64,000 nucleotides of DNA, taken from assembly GCF_021654135.1 (NCBI RefSeq), contig NZ_JAKGSD010000009.1, positions 62,001-126,000 on the forward strand, given 5' to 3'. Shown piece after piece: positions 15,968-27,248 of this stretch. Within the stretch, counting starts at the first letter, position 1. The number at the start of each line of letters is the position of its first letter. A program made the position numbers and the translations under genes. The stretch is from Amycolatopsis tucumanensis. GTDB taxonomy: Bacteria > Actinomycetota > Actinomycetes > Mycobacteriales > Pseudonocardiaceae. The notes beneath the pieces are model-generated. The model was given only the letters and a program-made list of their open reading frames with translations. It was not told the origin of the DNA and made no database searches.

Positions 15968-17869
15968 ATGAGCACGAGCACGAACGGCAACGGTGTGCTG
16001 TCGGCGAGCCGGCCCACTGAAGTCGCCAAGCTGGACCGCGTGGTCATCCGGTTCGCGGGTGACTCCGGCGACGGTATGCAGCTCACCGGCGACCGCTTCA
16101 CCTCGGAGGCCGCGGCCTTCGGCAACGACCTGGCCACCCTGCCGAACTTCCCCGCCGAGATCCGGGCGCCACAGGGCACCATCCCGGGCGTCTCGTCGTT
16201 CCAGGTGCACTTCGCCGACTACGACATCCTGACCCCCGGCGACCGGCCGGACGTCCTCGTCGTGATGAACCCCGCCGCGCTCAAGGCGAACCTGCGTGAC
16301 GTGCCCAATGGCGGCACGATCATCGTCAACACCGATGAGTTCACCAAGCGCAACCTGACCAAGGTCGGCTACGACAGCGACCCGCTGGAGGACGACACGC
16401 TGTCGGCGTTCCAGGTGCACCGGGTCGCCATGTCGACCCTGACCCAGGGCGCGCTGGAGGGCACGGGCCTCGGCAAGAAGGACGCCGAGCGGTGCAAGAA
16501 CATGTTCGCGCTCGGGCTGCTGTCGTGGATGTACCACCGGCCGACCGAGGGCACCGAGGCGTTCCTGCGCGAGAAGTTCGCCAAGAAGCCGGACATCGCC
16601 GAGGCCAACATCCTGGCCTTCCGCGCGGGCTGGAACTACGGCGAGACCACCGAATCGTTCGCCACCACCTACGAGGTGGCGCCGGCGAAGCTGGACAAGG
16701 GCACCTACCGGCAGATCACCGGCAACACGGCACTGGCGTACGGCATCGTGGCCGCCGGGCAGCGCGCCGGGCTGCCGGTCCTGCTGGGCACGTACCCGAT
16801 CACGCCGGCGTCGGACATCCTGCACGAGCTGTCCCGGCACAAGAACTTCGGCGTGCTGACCTTCCAGGCCGAGGACGAGATCGCCGGCATCGGCGCCGCG
16901 CTGGGCGCCTCCTACGGCGGCGCGCTCGGCGTGACCTCGACGTCCGGGCCGGGGGTGGCGCTGAAGTCGGAGACCATCGGCCTCGGCGTGATGCTGGAGC
17001 TGCCGCTGGTCGTGATCGACGTGCAGCGCGGCGGCCCGTCGACCGGTCTGCCGACCAAGACCGAGCAGGCCGACCTGCTGCAGGCGATGTTCGGCCGCAA
17101 CAGCGAATCGCCGCTGCCGGTCATCGCGCCGCAGTCCCCCGGCGACTGCTTCGCGGCGGCCATCGAGGCGGTGCGGATCGCGTTGAAGTACCGGACGCCG
17201 GTGATGATCCTGTCCGACGGCGCGAACGCCAACGGCTCGGAGCCGTGGCTGATCCCGAACGTCGAGGACCTGCCTGACCTGTCGGTGGAGTTCGCCTCGG
17301 AGCCGAACGCGGCCGACGGGTCCGGCGAGTTCTGGCCGTACGTGCGCGACCCGGAGACGCTGGCCCGCGCGTGGGCCGTGCCCGGCACGCCGGGTCTGGA
17401 GCACCGCATCGGTGGTCTGGAGAAGCAGGACGGCAAGGGCAACATCTCCTACGACCCGGACAACCACGACCACATGGTCCGGCTGCGGCAGGCCAAGATC
17501 GACGGCGTCGACGTGCCGGACCTGGAGGTCGACGACCCGTCCGGCGAGGCGCGGGTGCTGGCGCTGGGCTGGGGTTCGACGTTCGGCCCGATCGGCGCCG
17601 CGGCCCGCCGCGTGCGCAAGCAGGGCATGCCAATCGCACAGGCGCACCTGCGGCACCTGAACCCGTTCCCGAAGAACCTGGGCGAGGTCCTGGCCCGGTA
17701 CGACAAGGTCGTGGTGCCGGAGATGAACCTGGGGCAGCTCGCCCTGCTGCTGCGCGCCAAGTACCTCGTGGACGTGCACTCCTACACGAAGGTCGCCGGC
17801 CTGCCGTTCAAGGCCGAGGAACTCCAGCACGTCTTCACCGACATCATCGAAGGAGCGCTGACCCGATGA
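15968..17869 (+). CDS. korA: 2-oxoacid:ferredoxin oxidoreductase, fused gamma-alpha subunit
   Basis: A 633-residue KorA-type subunit. The N-terminal gamma domain begins VVIRFAGDSGDGMQLTGDRF; the alpha (pyruvate:ferredoxin oxidoreductase N-terminal) domain from about residue 240 has GTYPITPASDILHELS, the TSTSGPGVALKSE block and QRGGPSTGLPTKTEQADL. It partners with KorB to oxidise 2-oxoglutarate (or another 2-oxoacid) to the acyl-CoA with reduction of ferredoxin. An ATG at 15968 has a GGGAGAGAGGG-type ribosome site upstream. Its stop overlaps korB by 4 bp. Confidence 0.93.
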   Translation: MSTSTNGNGVLSASRPTEVAKLDRVVIRFAGDSGDGMQLTGDRFTSEAAAFGNDLATLPNFPAEIRAPQGTIPGVSSFQVHFADYDILTPGDRPDVLVVMNPAALKANLRDVPNGGTIIVNTDEFTKRNLTKVGYDSDPLEDDTLSAFQVHRVAMSTLTQGALEGTGLGKKDAERCKNMFALGLLSWMYHRPTEGTEAFLREKFAKKPDIAEANILAFRAGWNYGETTESFATTYEVAPAKLDKGTYRQITGNTALAYGIVAAGQRAGLPVLLGTYPITPASDILHELSRHKNFGVLTFQAEDEIAGIGAALGASYGGALGVTSTSGPGVALKSETIGLGVMLELPLVVIDVQRGGPSTGLPTKTEQADLLQAMFGRNSESPLPVIAPQSPGDCFAAAIEAVRIALKYRTPVMILSDGANANGSEPWLIPNVEDLPDLSVEFASEPNAADGSGEFWPYVRDPETLARAWAVPGTPGLEHRIGGLEKQDGKGNISYDPDNHDHMVRLRQAKIDGVDVPDLEVDDPSGEARVLALGWGSTFGPIGAAARRVRKQGMPIAQAHLRHLNPFPKNLGEVLARYDKVVVPEMNLGQLALLLRAKYLVDVHSYTKVAGLPFKAEELQHVFTDIIEGALTR

Positions 17870-18930
17870 CCGCCACCGACTTGGGCCTGCCCACCGTGGG
17901 CGGTCTGGACCTGGTGCCGACCACGGACGAGACCCAGAAGGCGAAGGACTTCAAGTCCGACCAGGAAGTGCGCTGGTGCCCGGGCTGCGGGGACTACGTC
18001 GTGCTCAACACGGTGCAGTCGTTCCTGCCCACGCTCGGGTTGAAGCGCGAGAACATCGTGTTCGTCTCCGGCATCGGCTGCTCGTCGCGGTTCCCGTACT
18101 ACCTCAACACCTACGGGATGCACTCGATCCACGGCCGCGCGCCGGCGATCGCGACCGGTCTGGCGACCACGCGGCCGGACCTGTCGGTGTGGGTGGTCAC
18201 CGGCGACGGCGACGCGCTGTCCATCGGCGGCAACCACCTGATCCACGCGTTGCGCCGCAACGTCAACATCAAGATCCTGCTGTTCAACAACCGGATCTAC
18301 GGCCTGACGAAGGGCCAGTACTCGCCGACCTCGGACCCGGGCACGATCACCAAGTCGACCCCGATGGGCTCGGTGGACACGCCGTTCAACCCGATCTCGC
18401 TGGCGCTGGGCGCGGAGGCCTCCTTCGTCGGCCGGGCGCTGGACTCCGACAAGAAGGGCCTGACCGAGGTGCTCACCGCGGCGGCCCAGCACCGCGGCTC
18501 GGCGCTGGTGGAGATCTACCAGAACTGCCCGATCTTCAACGACGGCGCGTTCGACGTGCTCAAGGACAAGGACGAGGCCGCGCACCGGATCATCCCGTTG
18601 CGGGCCGGCGAGCCGATCCGCTTCGGCCCGGAGGGCGAGTACGGCGTGGTGCCGAACCGCTGGGGCGGCTTCGAGATCGCCAAGGTGGCGGAGGTCGGCG
18701 AGTCCGAGCTGATCGTCCACGACCCGGCGATCGAGGACACCGCGTACGCGTTCGGGTTGTCGCGGATCGGCGACCAGCACCTCAACCACACGCCGACGGG
18801 CATCTTCCGCCAGGTTTCCCGTCCCACGTACGACGACCAGGCTCGCGCCCAGGTCGAGCAGGCCCGCTCCGCGAAGCCGGCCGACCTGCAGGCGCTGCTG
18901 ACCGGCAAGGACACGTGGACGGTCGACTGA
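17866..18930 (+). CDS. korB: 2-oxoacid:ferredoxin oxidoreductase beta (TPP-binding) subunit
   Basis: A 354-residue TPP-binding subunit. It begins the conserved core with VRWCPGCGDYVVL and VSGIGCSSRFPYYLNTYGMHSIHGRAPAIATGL, and has the ThDP motif VVTGDGDALSIGGNHLIHALRRNVN with metal-binding Asp/Asn and NRIYGLTKGQYSP. KorB uses thiamine diphosphate and an iron-sulphur cluster. ATG overlaps korA's TGA by 4 bp, so the two subunits are coupled. A strong hairpin terminator follows. Confidence 0.94.
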   Translation: MTATDLGLPTVGGLDLVPTTDETQKAKDFKSDQEVRWCPGCGDYVVLNTVQSFLPTLGLKRENIVFVSGIGCSSRFPYYLNTYGMHSIHGRAPAIATGLATTRPDLSVWVVTGDGDALSIGGNHLIHALRRNVNIKILLFNNRIYGLTKGQYSPTSDPGTITKSTPMGSVDTPFNPISLALGAEASFVGRALDSDKKGLTEVLTAAAQHRGSALVEIYQNCPIFNDGAFDVLKDKDEAAHRIIPLRAGEPIRFGPEGEYGVVPNRWGGFEIAKVAEVGESELIVHDPAIEDTAYAFGLSRIGDQHLNHTPTGIFRQVSRPTYDDQARAQVEQARSAKPADLQALLTGKDTWTVD

Positions 18931-18937
18931 CCGCACG

Positions 18938-18974
18938 AAGAAGCCCCGCACGAATCGTTCGTGCGGGGCTTCTT
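18938..18974. terminator. Perfect 17-bp stem terminator after korB
   Basis: AAGAAGCCCCGCACGAA (18938-18954) is perfectly complementary to TTCGTGCGGGGCTTCTT (18958-18974) across a TCG loop, with T-rich sequence after the plus-strand arm. It lies between two convergent genes, so it probably stops transcription of korAB and may also block read-through from the opposite gene. Confidence 0.93.
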
Positions 18975-18981
18975 TGTTGGT

Positions 18982-20532
18982 TCAGAGCGGCCGGAATCCG
19001 ACCCGCTCGGCGTCGTCGGCGGTGCGGAACCACACCTCGGCGATCATGCGGTCGTACTGCGGCGAGTCCTCGGTGCAGTAGCGCAGCGCGGTGACGCTGG
19101 CCTTGACCGTGAACTCCTCGGACGGCTTCCCACCGCCGGGCCGCGGCATCGCCGAGCCGGGGCCGAACGGGCCCGGCGGCACCGAACCGTCCGCGCGCGT
19201 GCGCGGGGTCGGCTCGAACAGGGAGCCGCTGCGGCCGCCCTCCTCGGGCCGGGGCGCGCGCCGCTCGACGGTCCGCATGGACGGCTGGACCGGCTTCGGC
19301 GGGTCGAAGGCGTGCGCCGACCGCCGCGGCTGCCGCTTGGGCAGGACCTGGGTGGTCTCGGTGGCCGTCTCCTCGGCCGGGGGCTGCGGCTGGTCCTCGA
19401 ACGCGTAGGCCGGCGGCTCGGGCTCCGGCGCGGCGAACGGCGTGAAGGCCGACTCCTCCGCGCGCGCCGGTTCGGGCGCGTGGTCGGGGTCGAACAGCGA
19501 CCCGCGCTCCGGCTCCGGAGCCCGCTCCCGCCCGAACAGCGCCCCGCGCTCCTCACCCCGGACCGCCTGGCGCTCCTCACCCCGAAGGGCCGGATCCGGC
19601 TGGAACAACGTGGTCGCCTCCGCGGGCGACTCGTCCCGCTGGAACAACGACCCGGCAGGCCGCTCCTGCTCGAACGCGGCCTGCCCAGCCTGGTCCTGCC
19701 CGAACGCGGCCTGCCCAGCCTGGTCCTGCTCGAACAGCGACCCCCGGCCGGCAGGCGGCTCCTCTTGCCCATGGCGCGGCTTCCGCCCAGCCCCGGCGTC
19801 ATCCTGTGCAGCAACCTGGCCGCCCTGCCCGTGGCGCGGCTCCCGCTCGGCCCCGGCTTGGTCCTGCTCAGCCACATACCCAGCGGCGTCGGCCTGCCCA
19901 TGGCGCGACTCCTGCTCGTACCCGGCCTCGGCCGGCTCGAACAGCGCGCCGCGCTCAGCCTCTTCGCGGCCGTAGGCAGCATCGCCCTGCCCGTGGCGCG
20001 ACTCCTGCTCGTACCCGGCCTCGCCCGGCTCGAACAGCGCGCCGCGCTCAGCCTCTTCGCGCCCGTACCCCGCGACCTGCTCCCGGCCGAGCCCCGCGTC
20101 GCCCACGTGCAGCGCGCCCCGCTCGGCGGCGTCGTCCCGCTCGCGGCCGAACGCGTCGAAGACCGTCGTCGCCTCGGCCTGCGGCTCCTCCGGCTCGAAC
20201 AGCGAGTCGTCGTCGATCTCGGAGCCCGGCTGGTACCCGGGCGACCGTCCGGCGAGGCTGTCGCGCTCCAGCCAGGACGGCGTGGCGTGCTGCTCCTCCG
20301 CCTCGGGCGTCTCCGCGGCGATCGGTTCCTTCCGCGCGACCGGCGCGGACACCGGCTCCCGCTCGATCGTGCGGGTCGGCTGCGCGGCGGGCGCGCTCTG
20401 CGCGGCGAGGAGTCTGCGCTCCAGGTGCCGGCTTCTCGCCTGAGCGGGCCGGGCCAGGAACAACCAGGTCAGCAGCACCCCGACCACGAATGCCGCCGCG
20501 CTCCACAGCCAGACCTGTCCGAAAATGGACAT
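18982..20532 (-). CDS. Membrane-anchored repeat protein with C-terminal sunset domain (ArfC-variant-like)
   Basis: A 516-residue protein with an N-terminal membrane anchor (residues about 4-27, WLWSAAAFVVGVLLTWLFLA) and a long acidic, low-complexity region rich in ALFEP, EQES and RHGQ motifs. The last about 45 residues (from EFTVKASVTALRY through SPQYDRMIAEVWF to AERVGF) match the sunset-domain pattern VK.n....Y....S..Y....AEVWF...e.A...GF. The function of this domain is unknown. The ATG at 20532 is well placed. It converges on korAB across the strong terminator. Confidence 0.82.
   Translation of the reverse strand: MSIFGQVWLWSAAAFVVGVLLTWLFLARPAQARSRHLERRLLAAQSAPAAQPTRTIEREPVSAPVARKEPIAAETPEAEEQHATPSWLERDSLAGRSPGYQPGSEIDDDSLFEPEEPQAEATTVFDAFGRERDDAAERGALHVGDAGLGREQVAGYGREEAERGALFEPGEAGYEQESRHGQGDAAYGREEAERGALFEPAEAGYEQESRHGQADAAGYVAEQDQAGAEREPRHGQGGQVAAQDDAGAGRKPRHGQEEPPAGRGSLFEQDQAGQAAFGQDQAGQAAFEQERPAGSLFQRDESPAEATTLFQPDPALRGEERQAVRGEERGALFGRERAPEPERGSLFDPDHAPEPARAEESAFTPFAAPEPEPPAYAFEDQPQPPAEETATETTQVLPKRQPRRSAHAFDPPKPVQPSMRTVERRAPRPEEGGRSGSLFEPTPRTRADGSVPPGPFGPGSAMPRPGGGKPSEEFTVKASVTALRYCTEDSPQYDRMIAEVWFRTADDAERVGFRPL
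19894..20079. repeat. Near-perfect 93-bp tandem repeat inside the sunset-domain gene
   Basis: The segment beginning at 19894 recurs at 19987, a 93-bp period equal to 31 codons. It encodes successive GYEQESRHGQ...ERGALFEP units. Other partial copies of GALFEP, GSLFEQ and QDQAGQAAF units flank it, so the region grew by in-frame duplication. Confidence 0.85.
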
Positions 20533-20608
20533 CCGTGCTGCCCTTCCTTTCCTACCGCGCGGTTACCACTCACAGTGACGCCGCAGCGGCTCACGCATGA
20601 CGCGCGAT

Positions 20609-21634
20609 CTACCTGGTCCGCGCGACGAGGTAGTCCGCGACGGACTCGCACGCGTCCCTCGCGGGCCCGGCCGGCAGGGGGGCCAGCTCCGTCCTCGCCC
20701 GCTGAGCGTAGTCCGACAGGGTGACCATGGCGCGGTCCAGCCCGGTGGACGCCCGCAGCAGGGTCAGGGCCTCCTCGACCAGCTCGTCGTCGGTGATCGG
20801 ACCCGCCAGCAGCTCCACCAGCCGCGGGTCGGTGTCCGGGTCGGCCAGCGCGTACAGCATCGGCAGCGTGCGCACGCCTTCCCGCAGGTCGGTGCCCGGC
20901 GTCTTGCCGGACTCGTGCGACGGCGAGGCGATGTCGATGATGTCGTCAGAGATCTGGAACGCGGTGCCGATGATCTCGCCGAACCGCTGCATCGCCCGGA
21001 TCGCGTCCGGCTTGGCGCCGGAGACCATGGCGCCGAACCGGCCGGAGGTGGCGATCAGCGAGCCGGTCTTCTGCGCGATGACGGTGAGGTAGTGGTCGAC
21101 CGGGTCCTCGCCCTCGCCCGGCCCGACGGTCTCCCGCATCTGGCCGGTGACCAGTTCGCTGAACGTCTCGGCGAGGATGCGGGCGGCGTCGGTGCCCAGG
21201 TCGGACACCAGCCGGGAGGCGTGCGCGAACAGGAAGTCGCCGGTGAGGATCGCGATGCTGTTGGTCCAGCGGGCGTTGACGCTGGGCGCGCCGCGCCGCA
21301 TCGTCGCCTCGTCCATCACGTCGTCGTGGTACAGGGTGGCCAGGTGGACCAGCTCGACGGCCGCCGCGGCGATCACGACGTCGGAGTGGTTGCCCTCGCC
21401 GAACTCGCCCGCCAGCAGGGTCATCAGCGGGCGAAAACGTTTGCCACCCGCCTCGACCAGGTGCGACGCGGCGTCGTGGACGGCCTGCACCTCGCTGCGC
21501 GCGGTGTCGCGCAGCAGCTTTTCGACGTCGTCCAGTCCAGCGGCCAGCGTGCGCAGCAGCTGCTCGTCGGCGATCCGCAGGCCCACGCTCCCGCGCAGCT
21601 CCTCGATCGTGCTACCCCGGTGCCGCACTGACAC
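20609..21634 (-). CDS. Polyprenyl (probable hepta/octa/decaprenyl) diphosphate synthase
   Basis: A 341-residue trans-prenyltransferase. The first aspartate-rich motif is DDVMDE in LATLYHDDVMDEATMRRG (about residue 95), the second is DDIID in FQISDDIIDIASP (about 235), and GGKRFRP marks the substrate site. Such enzymes build the side chain of menaquinone or the lipid carriers. GrcC-type synthases commonly sit with men genes; here it is about 22 kb away. Start taken as GTG 21634; GTG 21628 is possible. Confidence 0.9.
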   Translation of the reverse strand: MSVRHRGSTIEELRGSVGLRIADEQLLRTLAAGLDDVEKLLRDTARSEVQAVHDAASHLVEAGGKRFRPLMTLLAGEFGEGNHSDVVIAAAAVELVHLATLYHDDVMDEATMRRGAPSVNARWTNSIAILTGDFLFAHASRLVSDLGTDAARILAETFSELVTGQMRETVGPGEGEDPVDHYLTVIAQKTGSLIATSGRFGAMVSGAKPDAIRAMQRFGEIIGTAFQISDDIIDIASPSHESGKTPGTDLREGVRTLPMLYALADPDTDPRLVELLAGPITDDELVEEALTLLRASTGLDRAMVTLSDYAQRARTELAPLPAGPARDACESVADYLVARTR

Positions 21635-21764
21635 GTTGTCCGCCCTCTCCGCACTTCACTGACCGGTCCTCACCAGCGTAATGGCTGCACCCGGGGTGTT
21701 CGTGGGCCCTCTGCGAACCACCCTGGTGATGCGCGTGACAACGGGTGCCCACACCATCGGGTGA

Positions 21765-23717
<1,953 letters not shown>

Positions 23718-23868
23718 CACACCCGACCGACAAAAACGGCGCCACACCGGCGAAACGGCGCGACTTGTCCACATCGCCCTCAGCCATCCACAGAATCCCG
23801 TTCTGTTTCCCACTCCGCCGCCACACCGGGCATGCTCGAGACATCCCTTCCGAAAGGAGCCTCGAGAA

Positions 23869-24072
23869 ATGACCGAGCAGACCCTCCCCGGCCGCCGCAC
23901 CCGCAACCAGGCCCTCCGGCCCGTCATGGGCGAGGCGCGCGAGCGCGGGCTCGCGCAGCGGCACCTGCGCAAGCTGATGCGGCTGGCGCGCGAGCAGCCC
24001 TGCCGGTGCGGCGACGTGCACCGGCACGCATGTGCCTATCCCGACGTGGTGCGCGCGCTCAGTCCGACCTGA
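23869..24072 (+). CDS. Small Cys/His-rich hypothetical protein
   Basis: A 67-residue basic protein with a clear Shine-Dalgarno (GAAAGGAGC) upstream of ATG 23869. Its C-terminal half has PCRCGDVHRHACAYP, a Cys-x-Cys...His-x-His-x-Cys cluster that could bind a metal. The N-terminal 45 residues are arginine-rich (RTRNQALRPVMGEARERG). I do not recognise a named family. It precedes the terminator that separates it from the convergent nuo operon. Confidence 0.68.
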   Translation: MTEQTLPGRRTRNQALRPVMGEARERGLAQRHLRKLMRLAREQPCRCGDVHRHACAYPDVVRALSPT

Positions 24073-24082
24073 CCCCGCACGC

Positions 24083-24120
24083 GGAAGTGCCCCCCGCCCT
24101 GGCGGGCGGAGGGCACTTCC
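24083..24120. terminator. Terminator between the small Cys/His gene and nuoN
   Basis: GGAAGTGCC (24083-24091) pairs perfectly with GGCACTTCC (24112-24120), and the stem continues through a C-rich/G-rich stretch with one mismatch to a 4-base loop. It sits 10 bp after the small gene and 13 bp after the nuo operon's last stop (minus strand), so it can serve both. Confidence 0.85.
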
Positions 24121-24133
24121 GGTGGCGCGGTCG

Positions 24134-25696
24134 TCAGAAGGCGAAGGCGCCCGCTCCCGCCCAGTCGAGGGCGAAGGCGGGGGCGACGCCGAGCAGCAGG
24201 GTGATGATCACGCCGAGCGTGATCGCCGCCGTGGTGAACGCGCCCGGCACCGTCACGGTCGGGCCCTCGGGGGCCGGCTTGGAGAAGTACATGAGCACGA
24301 CCACCCGCAGGTAGAAGAACGCCGCGACGGCGCTGAACACCAGCGCGATCACCACCAGCGGCGCCATGCCGTCCCGCAGCGCCGCCGAGAACACGACGAA
24401 CTTGCCGACGAACCCGCTGGTGAGCGGGATCCCGGCCAGAGCGAGCAGGAGGAAGGTGAACACCCCGGCCAGCACGGGCGACCGCTTGGCCAGGCCGGCC
24501 CACGCCGACAGGTGCGTGGCCTCGCCCTTGGCGTCACGCACGAGCGAGACCACGCCGAACGCGGCGAGCGTCGTGAAGCCGTAGGCCAGCAGGTAGAACA
24601 GGGTCCCGGACAGGCCCTGATCGGTCATCGCGAGCGTGCCGACGAGCAGGAAGCCGGCGTGCGCGACGGACGAGTAGGCGATCATGCGCTTGACGTCGGT
24701 CTGGGTCAGGCCGAGCACGGCGCCGATCGCCATGGAGATGATCGCGACGGCCCACAGCACGCCGCGCCACTCCCAGCTGGTCGACTCGAACCCGACGGTC
24801 AGCACCCGCAGGATGCCGCCGAACGCGGCGACCTTGGTGCAGGCCGCCATGAACCCGGTGACCGGGGTCGGCGCGCCCTGGTAGACGTCCGGCGTCCAGG
24901 TGTGGAACGGGCCGACCGAACCCTTGAACAGCAACCCGACCACGAGGAGGCCCATGCCCGCGAACAACAGCATGTCCGACCGGTCCGAGCCGGCCGCGGC
25001 GCCCGCGATGTCGGCCAGCTTGACCGAGCCCGCGTAGCCGTAGAGCAGTGCCAGACCGTAGAGGAAGAACGCCGACGAGAAGGCCCCGAGGAGGAAGTAC
25101 TTGACCGCCGCCTCTTGCGACAGCAGGCGCCGGCGCCGGGCCAGGCCGCACATCAGGTACAGCGGCAGGCTCAGCACCTCGAGCGCGATGAACATGGTGA
25201 GCAGGTCGTTGGCCGCGCAGAACGTCATCATCCCGCCCAGCGCGAACAACGCCAGCGGGAAGACCTCGGTCTGCATGCCCGTCGAGCCGACCTGGGCCCG
25301 GTCCTGCACGGTGCCCGGCCGGATCGCGGCCTGCGCGACGAAGGCGCCACCCGGCTCGACCGAGCGGTCCGCGATCAGCAGGATCGCGGGCAGCGCGAGA
25401 GCGAGGAGCGTGCCCCACAGGAACAGGGCGGGCTTGTCCACCGACACGGCGCCGCTGAGGGTGGTCAGGCCCTTGACCGGCGAACCGCTGACGTACACGG
25501 CCAGCGCGACACCGGCGGCGGCCAGACCGGTCAGGCTGAGCAGCACCTGCGACGGCCACCGCATGTGCCGGGGCAGGAACGCCTCGAACAACACGCTGAC
25601 GCACGCCGCGCCGAGCACGATCAGCACCGGCAGGATCGCGTCGTACGCGATCTCCGGTGCGGAGATTTGCCCTTGCTGGGCCAGAATCCCGAGCAT
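24134..25696 (-). CDS. nuoN: NADH-quinone oxidoreductase subunit N
   Basis: A 520-residue antiporter-like membrane subunit of complex I with about 14 transmembrane helices. It has the proton-antiporter family segment FHTWTPDVYQGAPTPVTGFMAACTKVAAF with the conserved lysines of the pumping channel, and LLALAGIPLTSGFVGKF near the end. It is the last gene of the nuo operon, one base after nuoM. Proton pumping by the membrane arm is its role. Confidence 0.95.
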   Translation of the reverse strand: MLGILAQQGQISAPEIAYDAILPVLIVLGAACVSVLFEAFLPRHMRWPSQVLLSLTGLAAAGVALAVYVSGSPVKGLTTLSGAVSVDKPALFLWGTLLALALPAILLIADRSVEPGGAFVAQAAIRPGTVQDRAQVGSTGMQTEVFPLALFALGGMMTFCAANDLLTMFIALEVLSLPLYLMCGLARRRRLLSQEAAVKYFLLGAFSSAFFLYGLALLYGYAGSVKLADIAGAAAGSDRSDMLLFAGMGLLVVGLLFKGSVGPFHTWTPDVYQGAPTPVTGFMAACTKVAAFGGILRVLTVGFESTSWEWRGVLWAVAIISMAIGAVLGLTQTDVKRMIAYSSVAHAGFLLVGTLAMTDQGLSGTLFYLLAYGFTTLAAFGVVSLVRDAKGEATHLSAWAGLAKRSPVLAGVFTFLLLALAGIPLTSGFVGKFVVFSAALRDGMAPLVVIALVFSAVAAFFYLRVVVLMYFSKPAPEGPTVTVPGAFTTAAITLGVIITLLLGVAPAFALDWAGAGAFAF

Positions 25697-25697
25697 T

Positions 25698-27248
25698 TCA
25701 CTGGCCTCCGTTGAGTGCGGAAAGCGTCGCGTCGACCGACGGGGTCACCGTGTCCAGCACGGGTTGGGGGTAGAAGCCGAGCCCGATGATCAGCACCACC
25801 ATGGGCACCAGGATCGCCAGCTCCCGGCCGCCCAGGTCCCGGATCGTCTTGCGGGCGCCCAGCTCGGGGGCGATCGCGGCGCCCGGGCCGCCCCCGGCGC
25901 CGACCAGCGCGGTCCCCCGCACCGGGCCGGTCATCAGGCGCTGGTACAGCCACAGCACGTAGGCCGCGGCGAGCACCATGCCGACGGTGGCGAGGATCGC
26001 GTACACCGGCTGGGTCTCGAAAGCGCCCAGCAGCACCAGGAACTCACTGACGAACGAGTTGGTACCCGGGAGGGACAAAGTGGACAGACCGGCGATGAGC
26101 AGCATCCCGCCGAGCAGCGGCGTCAGCTTGAACATGCCGCCGTAGTCGGAGATCCGCGTGGAGCCGCCGCGCGCGATCACCAGGCCCAGCACCACGATCA
26201 GCATGCCGGTCGCGAGGCTGTGGTTGAGCATGTAGGTCACCGCGCCGACCCCGGCCTGCTGGGTGAAGGCGAAGATACCCAGCGCGATGAACCCGAAGTG
26301 CGCGATCGAGACGTAGGCGACGAACCGTTTCATGTCCTGTTGCCCGGCGGCGAGGATCGAGCCGTAGAGCACGCCGATCACCGCCAGCACCAGCACCAGC
26401 GGTGCCAGCTGCTTGCTGGCTTCCGGGAACATCGGCAGGCAGTAGCGCAGGAACCCGAACGTGCCGACCTTGTCCAGCACGCCGACCAGCAGCACGGCGA
26501 CGCCGATGGGCGCCTCGCCGGCGGCGTCGGGCAGCCAGGTGTGGAACGGCACGAGCGGCGCCTTGATGGCGAACGCGAGGAAGAACCCGAGGAACAGCCA
26601 GATCTGGGTGCTCGCCGGCGCGTCCCGGACCACCGTGACCAGCGTCGCCCAGTCGAAGGTGCCGTTGCCCAGCTCGTCGGCGGCGAGCGAGTAGGCCCCG
26701 ATCGCCGAGGCCAGCATGATCAGACCGCCGAGGAAGGAGTACAGGAAGAACTTGACCGCCGCGTACTGCCGGTTCGCGCCGCCGTAGCCGCCGATGAGGA
26801 AGTACATCGGGATCAGCATGATCTCGAACAGCACGTAGAACAGGAACACGTCGGTCGCGGCGAACACCGCGATGGTGATGGCCTCCTGCACCAGGATCAA
26901 CGCGAGAAAACCACCCGCGCTGCGGTCCTGCGGCAGCTTGTCCGCCGTGCCCAGTGCGCCGATGACGATCGGCACCAGGAACGCGATCACGGCGATCATC
27001 ACCAGCGCGATGCCGTCGATGCCGAAGGAGATGTGCACACCGAAGCTCGGGATCCAGTCCATCGAGCTGGTGTGCTGCAGGCGGGCGCCGGCCGGTTCGT
27101 AGGTCGCCCACGTCGGGATGATCATCGCCAGCTCGACGAGGGCGAACGCCACCGCGGCGAGGGTGGCGAGCCGGTCGTTGCGGCGCAGCCCGGTGACGAC
27201 GCACGCGCCGACCAGCGGCCAGAGGATGAGGGCCAGTACCCAGGTCAT
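25698..27248 (-). CDS. nuoM: NADH-quinone oxidoreductase subunit M
   Basis: A 516-residue antiporter-like membrane subunit. [13 protein letters not shown] carries the conserved glutamate of the channel, [39 protein letters not shown] and [19 protein letters not shown] are complex I family signatures. The ATG at 27248 overlaps nuoL's stop by 4 bp, so nuoL and nuoM are coupled. A longer upstream frame is a shadow. Confidence 0.95.
   Translation of the reverse strand: MTWVLALILWPLVGACVVTGLRRNDRLATLAAVAFALVELAMIIPTWATYEPAGARLQHTSSMDWIPSFGVHISFGIDGIALVMIAVIAFLVPIVIGALGTADKLPQDRSAGGFLALILVQEAITIAVFAATDVFLFYVLFEIMLIPMYFLIGGYGGANRQYAAVKFFLYSFLGGLIMLASAIGAYSLAADELGNGTFDWATLVTVVRDAPASTQIWLFLGFFLAFAIKAPLVPFHTWLPDAAGEAPIGVAVLLVGVLDKVGTFGFLRYCLPMFPEASKQLAPLVLVLAVIGVLYGSILAAGQQDMKRFVAYVSIAHFGFIALGIFAFTQQAGVGAVTYMLNHSLATGMLIVVLGLVIARGGSTRISDYGGMFKLTPLLGGMLLIAGLSTLSLPGTNSFVSEFLVLLGAFETQPVYAILATVGMVLAAAYVLWLYQRLMTGPVRGTALVGAGGGPGAAIAPELGARKTIRDLGGRELAILVPMVVLIIGLGFYPQPVLDTVTPSVDATLSALNGGQ

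Noticed and set aside
19894..20079. Tandem repeat as an insertion element or CRISPR array
   Set aside because: The period is exactly 31 codons inside one reading frame, without spacers or inverted ends, so it is protein repeat expansion.
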